Positions 18,301 through 26,395 are shown, counted from the first letter of the stretch. The stretch is 64,000 bases of DNA from Lachnospiraceae bacterium (GCA_017520425.1 JAFXFO010000009.1:1-64000); one strand, 5' to 3'. Notes: generated by a model not told the origin, from the letters alone. Made by a program: numbers and translations.

Positions 18301-20643
18301 GACCCGGAAACAGAGGAAGCAGAGATTCCCTATACCATTACGAAGGATGAGGTAATCAGCTGGTCCATCCCCGGTGTAAAGACCTATGTGAACAAGGAGT
18401 ATCTGGAGGTAAAAGAGCCGACCACACCTGCTAAGAATTTAGAACAGGTAGTAACACCTCAACCGGCACAGGATGAAATCTTTGATGTGCCGAATAAGTG
18501 GGAGGGTGAAGGCGCATATACGGAGTATGAGCTGTTTGATTTTAAGAACAGAACACCGGAAGAAGCACAGGCCTTGGCGGAAAAAATGGCCGGTTATATT
18601 GATAATTCTACTATTGTGGCTTACAGGAATTCCGGTTACAACAAGGTGGTTGTTGATGGAGAGGAAATGCCTTTGGCCTATTATGACGGAAGTGATGTGA
18701 AGGGCATTAAGAACCTTTCACCTGAGGAACGTCGAGCTATCCTGCAGCAGATTGTTCAATATGCTGTGAAGGAAAGTCCGAGTGGAAATAACGCATTTTT
18801 GATGGATGGTTCCAGAGCAAAAACGGATGACACCGGAGGCGGAAATGATAATGTGGAGAATAAGCCCACTTATGCTATTATATTTAGGGACGAGGAGTTA
18901 TCAGGTAACAGTTTACAGAGTGTAAACACCAGCTTCTATTATGACTTTGAGTTATCTTATGCATGGTTGGGCAAGAGACCGCTGTTTATTATTCTGTCTG
19001 AGGATGCAGAAAAGTATTATGGCATCCTGTTAGGTTATACCAGCGGAGATTATGGTATCTATACTGCAGTTTCAAGTTATGAGAAAGATTTCTTTAATCG
19101 TTATGTTGATGAACAGTATAAGTTTGCGGACTACGGACAAACAGGTCTTTCTAACGTAAAGAATGATATCAGTCGCTTGAGTCATATAGATACTTTTAGC
19201 GGAATTACGCGCCCGGCACATGGCGAACAGGGTAGAACAGTATTTGGTGACTACACAGAGATTCCCATGTTTGAGGGAAATGTATACAATTATGACTCAG
19301 TGGTATTGGGTGTGGATCTGACCTGCGAATACAATGATGACTACGGCAGTGTATCCGTTTATGCAACCTTTGATTTTTCCAATATAGGTAAGGATGAATC
19401 ACAGACACCGGCATTACAGGCTTCTACCAGAAAGGTGTGGATTGGTACCTTCCCTATTCAGGGCAATAACAAGATTTTTGGTCTTTGGAACGGTGATAAG
19501 ACATGGTTGGAAAGTGTACAGTTTGAGTATGTACCCGAAACACCGGCTACATGTGATCATGTTTATACAGATGAAATTACCAGGGAAACCACCTGTACGA
19601 AGGATGGTGTAGTCAGACATACCTGTACCAAGTGTGGTTATGATTACGAAGAGCCGGATAAGGCGTTAGGACATGTCTTCTGGGATAAAGTATTATCAGA
19701 TGGCAGAACGCAGCGTACCTGTACTGTCTGCGAATTGTCATTTATCACTACAGAGGAGCCCAAGTATGAGTGCAGTCACAGATATACGAAGACGATCATA
19801 ACTGAGGAAACCTGTACTACGGACGGTATCATTAATTACATCTGTAGTATCTGTGAAGACAGCTATACGGAAACCGTTCCGGCACCCGGACATGAATACA
19901 CATCAACTGTAGTTCCCCCGACTGTGGAAGCAGAAGGATATACAGAGTACTTCTGTACCGAGTGTGGGGATACCTATAAGGGTGATTATGTGCCTAAGGT
20001 AGAGGTGCAGCCTACTCCTACACCCACGGCAGCACCTACAGCAACGCCCACACCTGATGCAGGTCGCAATATGATTGAAGGTATTGTAGCAGGAGGAATC
20101 TACTATGTGGGTGATACCATCAGCTTCACTGCAATCGGAGATGGTATGAATATTACTGCTACGAATCAGGTATTTCGTTATGCACCTGTGAGCTGGAAGG
20201 TAAATCCCAGCGGGACTTGGGAGAGTGCCCCTTATACGGCAAGCTTTACCATCAGTACGGCGGGTGATTATACCTTGAAGGTAACCTTTGCGGAACAGGA
20301 GTACGAAAACGGAACTTGGAATAATACAGGTAGAACATCTGAGACAAGCGTAGATTTTGTAGTGAAGGAAAGACAGACAGAGCCCACAGCAACACCGACA
20401 GCAGAACCTACAGCGGAACCTACAACCGCTCCGACTCAAGCACCTACTGCGGCACCTACATCTGCTCCTACGGCAGCTCCTGTAGTGACAGCAGTACCGG
20501 AAAGCACAACCATTCCCACATATCCTATTGATAAGAGTCCTCAAACGGGACGGGAAGATATGATGTTGGTATTGTGCGGATGCATTATGTGCCTTATGAG
20601 TGGCCTTGCTCTGGTGATGAGTAATAAGAAAAAGAAAAAGTAA
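15301..20643 (+). CDS. Giant cell-wall-anchored beta-helix surface protein 2 (1780 aa)
   Basis: This is a paralog of the preceding gene, 27 bp downstream with a CGGAGG site, so the two form an operon. It has the same architecture: signal peptide (MKRTKALFRGLSFIMMLC...), NYDPNDGMIHYG, two beta-helix regions (the second near residues 620-670 with SGTYRTDKPIVLRGG), a lectin-like beta domain, a longer set of CxxC modules (CTKCGYDY, CTVCELSF, CSICEDSY, CTECGDTY), a short Pro/Thr linker, an Ig-like domain, another linker, SPQTG, a membrane helix and a KKKKK tail. It carries more CxxC units but a shorter linker than protein 1. Probably sortase-anchored on the cell wall; ligand unknown. Confidence 0.85.
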   Translation: MKRTKALFRGLSFIMMLCLLLQMIPMEAFAVAPDADQIQSAPFPVNYDPNDGMIHYGHSGEVGFRPENDTNNIYEADDKVIYFPDDVINERDENGNPLFPDYNPGNAYYDYTDMFNRAMAKSKEQGNAEIFVNPGVFYFTGSVYLNSGTSINAEAGKTAFVIKPNYQDKDGNPVDVTGFFTNPNLNETYAWYQGGIGDLIFVVEGTHDAFKPTSSVQTIMDNLCSDQVNAVKDFSLFYRIRMKYSGIDNIALSGFHAFMRWTFTDMLTRVTSVTVGPTRLVYHGVQTNDAFFYDCYYYGGYFTEDDLHEIPVFQINFSMGTTVFANSYLGNYYFSHSGAGCWCPHTTYSNLTLERVCNFVIDTTTVSSSVSGCLFKDGAYNDIKKYFESQGLTPYDHATRYYDHTAKKWVYPGTGYVIRDNIVGDNAYDRKHSANHWDGQMLTMIQLHSGIAFTQNKIQCDSLDWTTLVRLTDSEWSSRYDARRNATNLQFSDNAFEIREWDYGNLMVDDWRGGKPYTEGWHDNTIIVWGERGWKNDDGTPAMGWVGAEGPEPVCWLKDGVYVSTELERYIDLSAFLDKNKPTAGYAALGAVGADEQGLWDAGLEDQYYKDLHSGNYEILSFVDDFGGFNWNTSSNHEKLQEAFDYVATHDDAILYIESGTYRTDKPIVLRGGATYRVVFNGEIRANKTTDMDGAGIFVMSGDDNEPIKGYFIEANLYMQDTNSSGFYNVNFDDFYMKVHSIARGVGAFTNCKLTDTILHEGQIQYNDYGFFYKTVTNNTLVKNVYGTSSTGVEGADGYTPGDINYKYFISSSDFTKSTWRGCWLEFGQFSNGKTLTGAGNSVYRGNIIDYTYNYSFGKNDVVCGNTMTRANYGSIVNHMENSNFPIDKPDVLKDKPMIMFHVSDGLRLIGNTDLGAMNPQTHFIEFDSPGISYKDANGNIVKSISNVRIAGNVVYTITGGEYKQNIPVMPFDKADNVVFENCKNNQILLHHWYLRDQVDDPETEEAEIPYTITKDEVISWSIPGVKTYVNKEYLEVKEPTTPAKNLEQVVTPQPAQDEIFDVPNKWEGEGAYTEYELFDFKNRTPEEAQALAEKMAGYIDNSTIVAYRNSGYNKVVVDGEEMPLAYYDGSDVKGIKNLSPEERRAILQQIVQYAVKESPSGNNAFLMDGSRAKTDDTGGGNDNVENKPTYAIIFRDEELSGNSLQSVNTSFYYDFELSYAWLGKRPLFIILSEDAEKYYGILLGYTSGDYGIYTAVSSYEKDFFNRYVDEQYKFADYGQTGLSNVKNDISRLSHIDTFSGITRPAHGEQGRTVFGDYTEIPMFEGNVYNYDSVVLGVDLTCEYNDDYGSVSVYATFDFSNIGKDESQTPALQASTRKVWIGTFPIQGNNKIFGLWNGDKTWLESVQFEYVPETPATCDHVYTDEITRETTCTKDGVVRHTCTKCGYDYEEPDKALGHVFWDKVLSDGRTQRTCTVCELSFITTEEPKYECSHRYTKTIITEETCTTDGIINYICSICEDSYTETVPAPGHEYTSTVVPPTVEAEGYTEYFCTECGDTYKGDYVPKVEVQPTPTPTAAPTATPTPDAGRNMIEGIVAGGIYYVGDTISFTAIGDGMNITATNQVFRYAPVSWKVNPSGTWESAPYTASFTISTAGDYTLKVTFAEQEYENGTWNNTGRTSETSVDFVVKERQTEPTATPTAEPTAEPTTAPTQAPTAAPTSAPTAAPVVTAVPESTTIPTYPIDKSPQTGREDMMLVLCGCIMCLMSGLALVMSNKKKKK
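20509..20551 (+). repeat. 43-bp exact repeat shared by the sorting signals of the two surface genes
   Basis: This stretch, which encodes IPTYPIDKSPQTG, is identical over 43 bases to 15139-15181 in the first surface gene although most of the two genes has diverged. It suggests gene conversion or strong constraint around the sortase motif. Confidence 0.85.
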
Positions 20644-20682
20644 TAAACTGGCAATTAGGGAATAATCGATAGATAACCCTGA

Positions 20683-20723
20683 AAAACCCCGACCATTTTC
20701 TACGGAGAACGGTCGGGGTTTTT
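20683..20723 (+). terminator. Rho-independent terminator of the surface-protein operon
   Basis: A long stem, AAAACCCCGACC paired with GGTCGGGGTTTT plus inner TTTTC/GAGAA pairs and a TACG loop, runs into TTTTT 40 bp after the second surface gene. Confidence 0.92.
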
Positions 20724-20753
20724 GTATGCAGGAAAGATTACGGCTTTTTTCAA

Positions 20754-20790
20754 AAATTTTGTAGCATTTTACGAATCTAAATTGTATTAT
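20754..20790 (+). promoter_or_regulatory. ECF-type promoter, copy 1
   Basis: AAATTTTGT (20754-20762), 19 bases, TTGTATTAT (20782-20790), followed by GGGTGAA. The same elements at the same spacing precede the second sigma gene (22357-22393), so the motif is a good candidate for autoregulation by these ECF sigma factors. Confidence 0.6.
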
Positions 20791-20810
20791 GGGTGAAAGG
20801 TGGTGAGGAA

Positions 20811-21314
20811 GTGAAGAAACAACCAATGCGCGCAGAGGATTATATACTGATTGAGAAATATTCGGCCGCGGTTTACCGTATGGCTTATTCCATGGTAAAA
20901 AATACACAGGATGCGGAGGATATTCATCAGGAGGTATTTTTAAAATATCTGGCAAAAAGGCCGGAGTTTGAAAGTGAAGAGCATGCAAAAGCGTGGTTTT
21001 TAAGAGTAACCATTAATTTGGCGAAGAATTTGTGGAAGACAGCCTGGCGTCAAAAGGTAGTGAGTCTGGGAGAAGTGGACAGGGAAGAAACAGAGGCACA
21101 GCAGGAAGAGGAACAGCTGATAGAAATTGTGAAAAGACTTCCTCAGAAGTATCGTACGGTAGTGCATCTGTTTTATTATGAGGAATACAGTCTGGAAGAG
21201 ATTGCTGACCTATTGAAGGCGAAACCCTCCACAGTGCGGACCCGGCTGACCAGAGCCAGGCAGAAGCTGAAAGAGATGTTAAAGGAGGATGAATATGTTT
21301 CAGGAGGCTTATAA
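20811..21314 (+). CDS. ECF-type RNA polymerase sigma factor 1
   Basis: This sigma factor of about 167 residues has region 2 (VYRMAYSMVKNTQDAEDIHQ EVFLKYL split over residues 20-50) and region 4 (LPQKYRTVVHLFYYEEYSLEEIADLL, then STVRTRLTRARQKL, about 105-155). These domains bind the -10 and -35 elements. GTG 20811 was chosen because AAGGTGG lies seven bases upstream; GTG 20793 is also open but lacks a site, so the start is uncertain. The stop overlaps the next gene, the standard arrangement for ECF sigma/anti-sigma pairs. It is probably released by an envelope signal through the downstream membrane protein. Confidence 0.9.
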   Translation: MKKQPMRAEDYILIEKYSAAVYRMAYSMVKNTQDAEDIHQEVFLKYLAKRPEFESEEHAKAWFLRVTINLAKNLWKTAWRQKVVSLGEVDREETEAQQEEEQLIEIVKRLPQKYRTVVHLFYYEEYSLEEIADLLKAKPSTVRTRLTRARQKLKEMLKEDEYVSGGL

Positions 21315-22344
21315 AAAAGCGTATGACAACAAGGTGCCTGACCGGGATCTGCTTCAAAAAATAGAAGAACGAAGTGCGGCCAAGAGGTATGGCGCGTGGG
21401 TGGCTTTAAGACCCGTAGTGGCCGCTTTAGCGGTAGTGTTGGTTTGCGGAGGCGTAGCCACACCCATATTAGCCAGGGAGTTTCCCTTTGCCTACAGAAT
21501 CGTAGAGAAATATGCACCGGGTCTGGCGGATTATGTATTGCCCCAGGCACTTACAGACAGCAAGGCAGGCATCAAAATGCAGGTAGAGGCTGTACGTGTG
21601 GAGGAAAAGAATGCAGAGGTGGTGGTATCCTTTACCGATGAGCCGGGATTTGATTATATTCAGGGAGAAGTGGATTTGTATGACAGCTATACGCTGACCG
21701 GCTATGGCGGTGACAGTAATGTGGGCGGATGCAGCTTTTTAGAATATGATGCTGCAGAGGATAAGGCCTATTTCAAGCTGGATTTAGGCAGCTGGGATAC
21801 CTTTGATCAAGGCAAGTTTCGCTTCCGTGTAAGGATGCTTTTGACCAATTGCGTGGAGGAGACACAGGTGGTGGACTTGACCGGGTTGGAAAGAAGCCCG
21901 GTATTAAAGGATGTGACCATAAATGGAGCCGGAGGAGCACCGGACAGCCGTATAGAGAAATATTTGGGTAAGAGTGTGGAAGAACTGTGGCGACGGGGTG
22001 CGCAGGTCATGCAGGGCTCCTACGACAGTACCAATGTGGATAAGCTGGAAATTACCGCTATAGGCTATCAGGATGGTATACTACGGATTCAGAACTGTCG
22101 GGGCAGTTTCAAGAATGCGGACCGACATATGGCACTTCGATGGGTGGATGCTGCCGGCAATGAGTACTTTGCGGATTACAGTGTGGACTGGCAGGAGGAG
22201 CTTGCCGGAGAAACCGTATCCTTCAATGAGCAGTGGTTTATCGTCAGCGAAGAGGAGCTTGCAGGTATGCAAATGGAGGCGACATACTTTGTGACGGACG
22301 GCTGTATAGAAGGCGACTGGGAAGTGGTATTTGAGGCGCCTTGA
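21295..22344 (+). CDS. Probable membrane-bound anti-sigma factor (DUF4179-like)
   Basis: This 349-residue protein has a short cytoplasmic N-terminus (MFQEAYKKAYDNKVPDRDLLQKI), one membrane segment around residues 40-58 (VVAALAVVLVCGGVAT) and a large external domain. The domain order matches DUF4179-like partners of clostridial ECF sigma factors. ATG 21295 has AAGGAGG at six bases and overlaps the sigma gene by 20 bases, which argues for translational coupling. It presumably holds sigma factor 1 inactive until a cell-surface signal is sensed. DUF4179 membership is by impression of layout only. Confidence 0.7.
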   Translation: MFQEAYKKAYDNKVPDRDLLQKIEERSAAKRYGAWVALRPVVAALAVVLVCGGVATPILAREFPFAYRIVEKYAPGLADYVLPQALTDSKAGIKMQVEAVRVEEKNAEVVVSFTDEPGFDYIQGEVDLYDSYTLTGYGGDSNVGGCSFLEYDAAEDKAYFKLDLGSWDTFDQGKFRFRVRMLLTNCVEETQVVDLTGLERSPVLKDVTINGAGGAPDSRIEKYLGKSVEELWRRGAQVMQGSYDSTNVDKLEITAIGYQDGILRIQNCRGSFKNADRHMALRWVDAAGNEYFADYSVDWQEELAGETVSFNEQWFIVSEEELAGMQMEATYFVTDGCIEGDWEVVFEAP

Positions 22345-22356
22345 AAAATAATTGAG

Positions 22357-22393
22357 AAATTTTGTCACCTTTCCCCATTCCCACTTGTACTAT
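22357..22393 (+). promoter_or_regulatory. ECF-type promoter, copy 2
   Basis: AAATTTTGT (22357-22365), 19 bases, TTGTACTAT (22385-22393), then TAGTGAA. It is aligned base for base in spacing with the promoter upstream of the first sigma gene and contains GTCACCTTT, an ECF-like -35 core. Confidence 0.65.
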
Positions 22394-22432
22394 TAGTGAA
22401 GGCCTTTGAAAAACATAAAGCGAGGGATACTC

Positions 22433-22915
22433 ATGAGAATACCCGTACAGGAGCTGATAGAACGGTACCGAGGCAATCTCTTCGTGGCAGCCTTCCAGAT
22501 TTGTAAGAATCGGGAGGATGCGGAGGATGTTGTACAGGACACCTTTCTACAGTACCATATAAGTAAAAAAGAATATGAAAGTGAAGAGCATATACGTGCC
22601 TGGCTGCTGAGGGTGGCCATCAACAAGGCAAAGAACGTAAACCTGACCTTCTGGCGGCGTAATAAGCAGCCACTGGAGGATTACATGGAGACCTTAACCT
22701 TTGAGACAAAAGAGGCCAGTGACTTGTTTGAAGCAGTGCTTGCTTTACCGGAGAAGTACCGTGTGGTAATACATCTGTTTTATTACGAGGATTACTCTGT
22801 GAAGGAGATTGCCGGGGTACTGAAGGTAAGCGAAAGTAATGTAAAGGTAAGACTCTCCAGAGGGCGCGAGATGCTTAAGCAAGCATTGAAGGAGGAATGG
22901 GAAGATGACAAATAA
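22433..22915 (+). CDS. ECF-type RNA polymerase sigma factor 2
   Basis: This 160-residue ECF sigma factor is related to sigma factor 1, sharing the words YESEEHIRAWLLRVAINKAKN and VIHLFYYEDYSVKEIAG. Region 2 spans residues about 10-50 and region 4 about 100-150 (SNVKVRLSRGREML). ATG 22433 follows GAGGGA; a TTG at 22406 is in frame but poorly placed. The stop overlaps the next gene by 11 bases. With the first pair it makes a tandem of two sigma/anti-sigma modules with matching promoters, so cross-regulation is likely. Confidence 0.9.
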   Translation: MRIPVQELIERYRGNLFVAAFQICKNREDAEDVVQDTFLQYHISKKEYESEEHIRAWLLRVAINKAKNVNLTFWRRNKQPLEDYMETLTFETKEASDLFEAVLALPEKYRVVIHLFYYEDYSVKEIAGVLKVSESNVKVRLSRGREMLKQALKEEWEDDK

Positions 22916-23357
22916 GGAAAAATATAAACAGGCATTTTCGGGATTGCATGCCTCCATAGATGTAGGAATGGAGGATATCATGAAGAAAAAAAGTGCAAAT
23001 ATCGCAAAGAGAATCGCTGTGGCAGCAGTTGCTTTAGCAATTGGTTTTGCAGGTAGTAACGGAGTTTGCTATGCAGCCACCGGTGAGACTTGGGTGGAAA
23101 AGGTGTTTATAAAGGTGAATGGCGTGGATAAGGAAGCCATTGTCACAGAAAATGAAGACGGAAGCGTAAACTACGATATCAAGCTGGATCCTTATCAGGA
23201 TGGAGAGAACAATGTGGAACGAGGAGTTGTTATCTCAGCAGATAAAGAAGATACGTTGGAGGAAATCATAGTAAATGAGTTTGAAGCGGGAAATGGCTTT
23301 GGAGTTGAAGTAACGATAACTAACGACAATCCTGAAAATGAAACCGAGGCAGAATAA
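22905..23357 (+). CDS. Small membrane partner of sigma factor 2 (putative anti-sigma)
   Basis: This 150-residue protein has a cytoplasmic N-terminus (TNKEKYKQAFSGLHAS), one membrane segment near residues 34-52 (IAVAAVALAIGFAGSNGV) and an acidic external tail of about 95 residues. The layout and the overlapping start match an anti-sigma factor, and the N-terminal helix resembles that of the first anti-sigma (QEAYKKAY versus KYKQAFSG). It is much shorter than its counterpart, so the sensing domain is reduced or different. Function is inferred from position and topology. Confidence 0.6.
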   Translation: MTNKEKYKQAFSGLHASIDVGMEDIMKKKSANIAKRIAVAAVALAIGFAGSNGVCYAATGETWVEKVFIKVNGVDKEAIVTENEDGSVNYDIKLDPYQDGENNVERGVVISADKEDTLEEIIVNEFEAGNGFGVEVTITNDNPENETEAE

Positions 23358-23408
23358 CGCAATAGCTATTGCATTTTCTCCCCATAAGGACTAAAATAAT
23401 CTGGAAAG

Positions 23409-23434
23409 CAGGGCTCTTTTTAGGGTCCTGTTTT
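23409..23434 (+). terminator. Probable terminator after sigma module 2
   Basis: An eight-pair stem with two G-T pairs (CAGGGCTC/GGGTCCTG) and a T-rich loop is followed by TTTT. A small palindrome, GCAATAGCTATTGC, just after the stop codon may add to it. Confidence 0.55.
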
Positions 23435-23451
23435 AATCGGGAGGAAATATT

Positions 23452-23922
23452 ATGATCATCAGAAGAGCGTTCGAAAAGGATATGCCGGATATATTGAAAT
23501 TGCTGAGCCAGGTGTTGGAGGTACATCATCAGGGAAGGCCGGACTTGTTTAAGGGAGGCGTCCGTAAATATACGGACAGTGAGCTGGCGGAACTCATCAA
23601 GGATGATTCCAAACCCATCTTTGTAGGCGTGGATGAGTCGGAGCGGGTGTTAGGCTATGCCTTTTGTGTGTTTGTACAACATGTGGGTGACAATATCCTG
23701 ACAGATATAAAGACTCTCTATATCGATGATTTGTGTGTGGATGAGGAAATCAGAGGACAGCATGTAGGCAGGCAGCTGTATGAATATGTGCTTGGATTTG
23801 CCAGGGAGCAGGGCTGCTATAATGTGACCTTGAACGTCTGGGCACTGAATGACGGGGCCATAAAATTCTACGAAGCATGCGGCCTAAAGCCCCAGAAAAT
23901 CGGCATGGAGACCATATTGTAA
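23452..23922 (+). CDS. GNAT-family N-acetyltransferase
   Basis: This 156-residue protein has the GNAT fold. It opens with IIRRAFEKDMPDILKLL (strand and helix 1). The acetyl-CoA binding core is LYIDDLCVDEEIRGQHVGRQLYEYV, with the R/Q-x-x-G-x-G/R loop read as RGQHVGR, followed by LNVWALNDGAIKFYEACGL, the typical motif B ending. It transfers an acetyl group from acetyl-CoA to an amine; the substrate cannot be told. GGGAGG precedes ATG 23452 at good spacing. It stands alone between the sigma module and a regulator pair. Confidence 0.88.
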   Translation: MIIRRAFEKDMPDILKLLSQVLEVHHQGRPDLFKGGVRKYTDSELAELIKDDSKPIFVGVDESERVLGYAFCVFVQHVGDNILTDIKTLYIDDLCVDEEIRGQHVGRQLYEYVLGFAREQGCYNVTLNVWALNDGAIKFYEACGLKPQKIGMETIL

Positions 23923-23969
23923 ATTGAGGAAATGCAGAGGGTAGATTGCTCTCTGCAAATTTAATGCAA

Positions 23970-24016
23970 CAAAATGTAAAATATATATTGCATTTTGCAA
24001 AGTGGTGTGATATAGT
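23970..24016 (+). promoter_or_regulatory. Promoter with inverted-repeat operator for the membrane protein/XRE operon
   Basis: TTGCAT (23988-23993), a 17-bp spacer and TATAGT (24011-24016) form the promoter. CAAAATG (23970-23976) and CATTTTG (23991-23997) form an inverted repeat over the -35 box, a possible site for the small XRE protein encoded at the end of this operon. Confidence 0.55.
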
Positions 24017-24108
24017 AAACTCATCAAATAAAGGAATGAGGGATTTGGGATCTTATGAGGGGGCAAAGCGCTTTGCCTGAAACTGAATCCTCAGAATGGA
24101 GGAAAAAT

Positions 24109-24816
24109 ATGTTTAAGAGAAAACAAAAAGTAGTTGATGAGAGAATTGAAAAGGAAAGCAATAAGCTGAGTGCAAAGATGTATGCTCTGATGCTGATATT
24201 AACCAATGCCTGTCTGATTTATAAGATTGTGAAGGGATTGCCCTTTTACCTATATGCATTGGAGATTATCGTAGAACTCACTATGATTCTTTATTTTTTA
24301 GTGAAGGAATCGAAAAGCGGTATCTTGTTCATGAATAAAAAGGATGAGGCTATTCAGACCTTACATGAGGGTGTGCTGGCGAAGGCCTTTAACATTGCTT
24401 TCAATATTGTGGTAGATGGTGAGTTCCTGTTGATGTTTGGTTTGTTGATTTGGGCAAGAGAGTATTTCTTTTGGTGTCTTTCTTATCTCGTAATTTGGGT
24501 ACCGGCTGCATTGATTATTACCGTATTATCCATTAAGAGAGGCTGGTTTGTATGGGGAAGCAAGAAGAAAGAGCAGGAAGGCACTAAAGCTTTCGGTAAA
24601 AGAGTTATTGTAGGTTCCTTATTGTACGGATGTATCATGGGTGTGTTCTTTATGATTATAACTGGGGAATTTGCAGTAAAGTATCTTGTGATGATGCCCG
24701 TTATGGCGGCTATGTGGGGTATCCCCTTTTATATCATCATGCTTCTTATGGTAAAGTGGGGAGAAAAACAGGCTGACAAGAAAGTAGAGGAAGTCGAACA
24801 TGGCTGTGAAGAATAA
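24109..24816 (+). CDS. Multi-pass membrane protein paired with an XRE regulator
   Basis: This 235-residue protein has a charged N-terminus (MFKRKQKVVDERIEKESNK) and about six hydrophobic segments arranged in pairs, with charged loops between them and a basic/acidic C-terminal tail. ATG 24109 has GGAGG at proper spacing. The gene overlaps the downstream small helix-turn-helix gene by 17 bases. This pairing of a membrane protein and a 67-residue XRE regulator is common in Clostridia and usually described only as DUF6773-like or unknown. No catalytic motif is visible. Confidence 0.65.
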   Translation: MFKRKQKVVDERIEKESNKLSAKMYALMLILTNACLIYKIVKGLPFYLYALEIIVELTMILYFLVKESKSGILFMNKKDEAIQTLHEGVLAKAFNIAFNIVVDGEFLLMFGLLIWAREYFFWCLSYLVIWVPAALIITVLSIKRGWFVWGSKKKEQEGTKAFGKRVIVGSLLYGCIMGVFFMIITGEFAVKYLVMMPVMAAMWGIPFYIIMLLMVKWGEKQADKKVEEVEHGCEE

Positions 24817-25003
24817 GAGAATGAAGATAGCAAGAGTGGAGTGCGACCTGACCCAGGAACAGCTGGCGGATAAGGTAGGTGTCACCAGACAGACCATCGG
24901 TCTCATAGAATCGGGAAACTATAATCCCAGTATCAGCTTATGCATTGACATCTGCAAGGCCTTGAATAAGAGGTTGGATGACCTGTTTTGGCCCATAGAT
25001 TAG
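24800..25003 (+). CDS. Small XRE-family transcriptional regulator
   Basis: This 67-residue protein is nearly all helix-turn-helix: RMKIARVECDLTQEQLADKVGV, then TRQTIGLIESGNYNPSISL and a closing CKALNKRLDDLFW. This is the YgzD/HTH_3 minimal regulator type that ends in LF-W. It starts inside the end of the membrane protein gene with GAGGAAG upstream, so the two are translationally coupled. It probably represses its own operon through the repeat at 23970-23997. Confidence 0.9.
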   Translation: MAVKNKRMKIARVECDLTQEQLADKVGVTRQTIGLIESGNYNPSISLCIDICKALNKRLDDLFWPID

Positions 25004-25075
25004 TCTTCTGATGCGGGGGGAGATAGCAGAAGAGAAATTGGAAAAATTAAGATTGCGGGAAAAAGTATAAATAAG

Positions 25076-25104
25076 TGGACAAGAAAAGCGGTTTGCGATA
25101 CAAT
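25076..25104 (+). promoter_or_regulatory. Promoter of the DUF3048 lipoprotein operon
   Basis: TGGACA (25076-25081), a 17-bp spacer and TACAAT (25099-25104) lie 54 bp upstream of the lipoprotein start. Confidence 0.6.
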
Positions 25105-25158
25105 ATACATGATTATCCGATACAAGAGATAACAGCATATATAGAAGGGAATAGAGAT

Positions 25159-26391
25159 ATGAAGAAGTTAAGATTATTGGTAACTTGTGTATTGTTAGCA
25201 TGTGCCTTGACTGCTTGTTCAGGAACCGGAGATAGGGAGCCCGTGATTCAGCAAGTTGAGCAGCAGCCGGTTACACCTGATGACAAGGCACCTTCCACCA
25301 ATCCTGAAGTGACGGAGCCTACCACAGGCAATGATGTACAGGAGCCGGAAGCAACAGAAGAACCTGTTAAAGTGGCAGATACCGCAGTCATCAAGGACAG
25401 ATATGTGGATGAAAATGGTTTGATGCAGAGTTATCTGACCGGTGAATGGAAGGACGCATCCATCGTACAGCGTCGTCCCATGGCAGTTATGACTCCGAAT
25501 AATAAAGCAGCTATGCCTCAGTACGGTATTTCCTTGGCAAGCATTATTTACGAAGCACCCGTAGAGGGACGTATTACCCGTTTGATGATGCTTTTAGAGG
25601 ATTATGATGAATTGGAGTTTATCGGACCCGTACGAAGCAGCCGTGACTACTATGTATATGAGGCAATGTCTTATGATGCAATCTATTGTAACTGGGGTCT
25701 GGCAGTTCCTTTTGTTGAGGAATTACTGAAGAGTGACAGAATCGACAACATCAGCCAGGCAGTTTCCGGTATTCACAATCCTTACCAGAAGGCATTTTTC
25801 CGTAGAGAAAGACCCGGATACAAGACAGAATACACCGGCTACATGTACATTGATGAATATGAAGAGGGTGTAGAGCATTTTGGATATTCCAAGACCTATC
25901 GTAAGAGCTTTGAGCAGGCATTTACCTTTGCCAACGATGGTTGGCCGTCCACCTATGACGGATATGAAGAAGCTACCAAGATTTATCCCGGCGGAAGCAG
26001 CGGAAGCAACAAGAGTGGTTATGGTAGCCACAGACCCAGCTTTGAATACAATGAAGAAGATGGTCTTTACTATCGTTTCCAGTATGACGAGCCTCAGATT
26101 GACGAGTACAATAATGAGCAGCTTGCTGTTTCTAACGTAGTATTCAAGGTTTGTACCGGTGCGGTTAGAGAGCCTGCGAGCTATGACTATTTAGCGTTTG
26201 GTGTACATGGTAAAGGCGATGCTTATATCTTTACCAACGGTAAGGTGATTAAGGGTAGCTGGAGCCGCTATGCAGACAGCTCAGCAAACATGTTCTACGA
26301 TGATAAGGGTAACGAAATCGTGTTAAATCAGGGTAAGACCTGGATTTGCTGTATCTGGGATACCTATGAAGATTGTATAGAATGGAAATAA
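25159..26391 (+). CDS. DUF3048 (YerB-like) lipoprotein
   Basis: This 410-residue lipoprotein has a signal sequence with lipobox LTAC (cysteine near residue 20), a Thr/Pro/Glu-rich spacer to about residue 75, then a DUF3048 domain (RRPMAVMTPNNKAAMPQYGIS, SLASIIYEAPVEGRITRLM, FIGPVRSSRDYYV) and a C-terminal DUF3048_C domain ending NQGKTWICCIWD. YerB-type proteins are anchored outside the membrane; their function is not established. ATG 25159 was chosen for the lipoprotein signal and GAAGGGA; an upstream ATG at 25075 would add 28 residues without sense. The next gene follows after four bases. Confidence 0.9.
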   Translation: MKKLRLLVTCVLLACALTACSGTGDREPVIQQVEQQPVTPDDKAPSTNPEVTEPTTGNDVQEPEATEEPVKVADTAVIKDRYVDENGLMQSYLTGEWKDASIVQRRPMAVMTPNNKAAMPQYGISLASIIYEAPVEGRITRLMMLLEDYDELEFIGPVRSSRDYYVYEAMSYDAIYCNWGLAVPFVEELLKSDRIDNISQAVSGIHNPYQKAFFRRERPGYKTEYTGYMYIDEYEEGVEHFGYSKTYRKSFEQAFTFANDGWPSTYDGYEEATKIYPGGSSGSNKSGYGSHRPSFEYNEEDGLYYRFQYDEPQIDEYNNEQLAVSNVVFKVCTGAVREPASYDYLAFGVHGKGDAYIFTNGKVIKGSWSRYADSSANMFYDDKGNEIVLNQGKTWICCIWDTYEDCIEWK

Positions 26392-26395
26392 TCAA

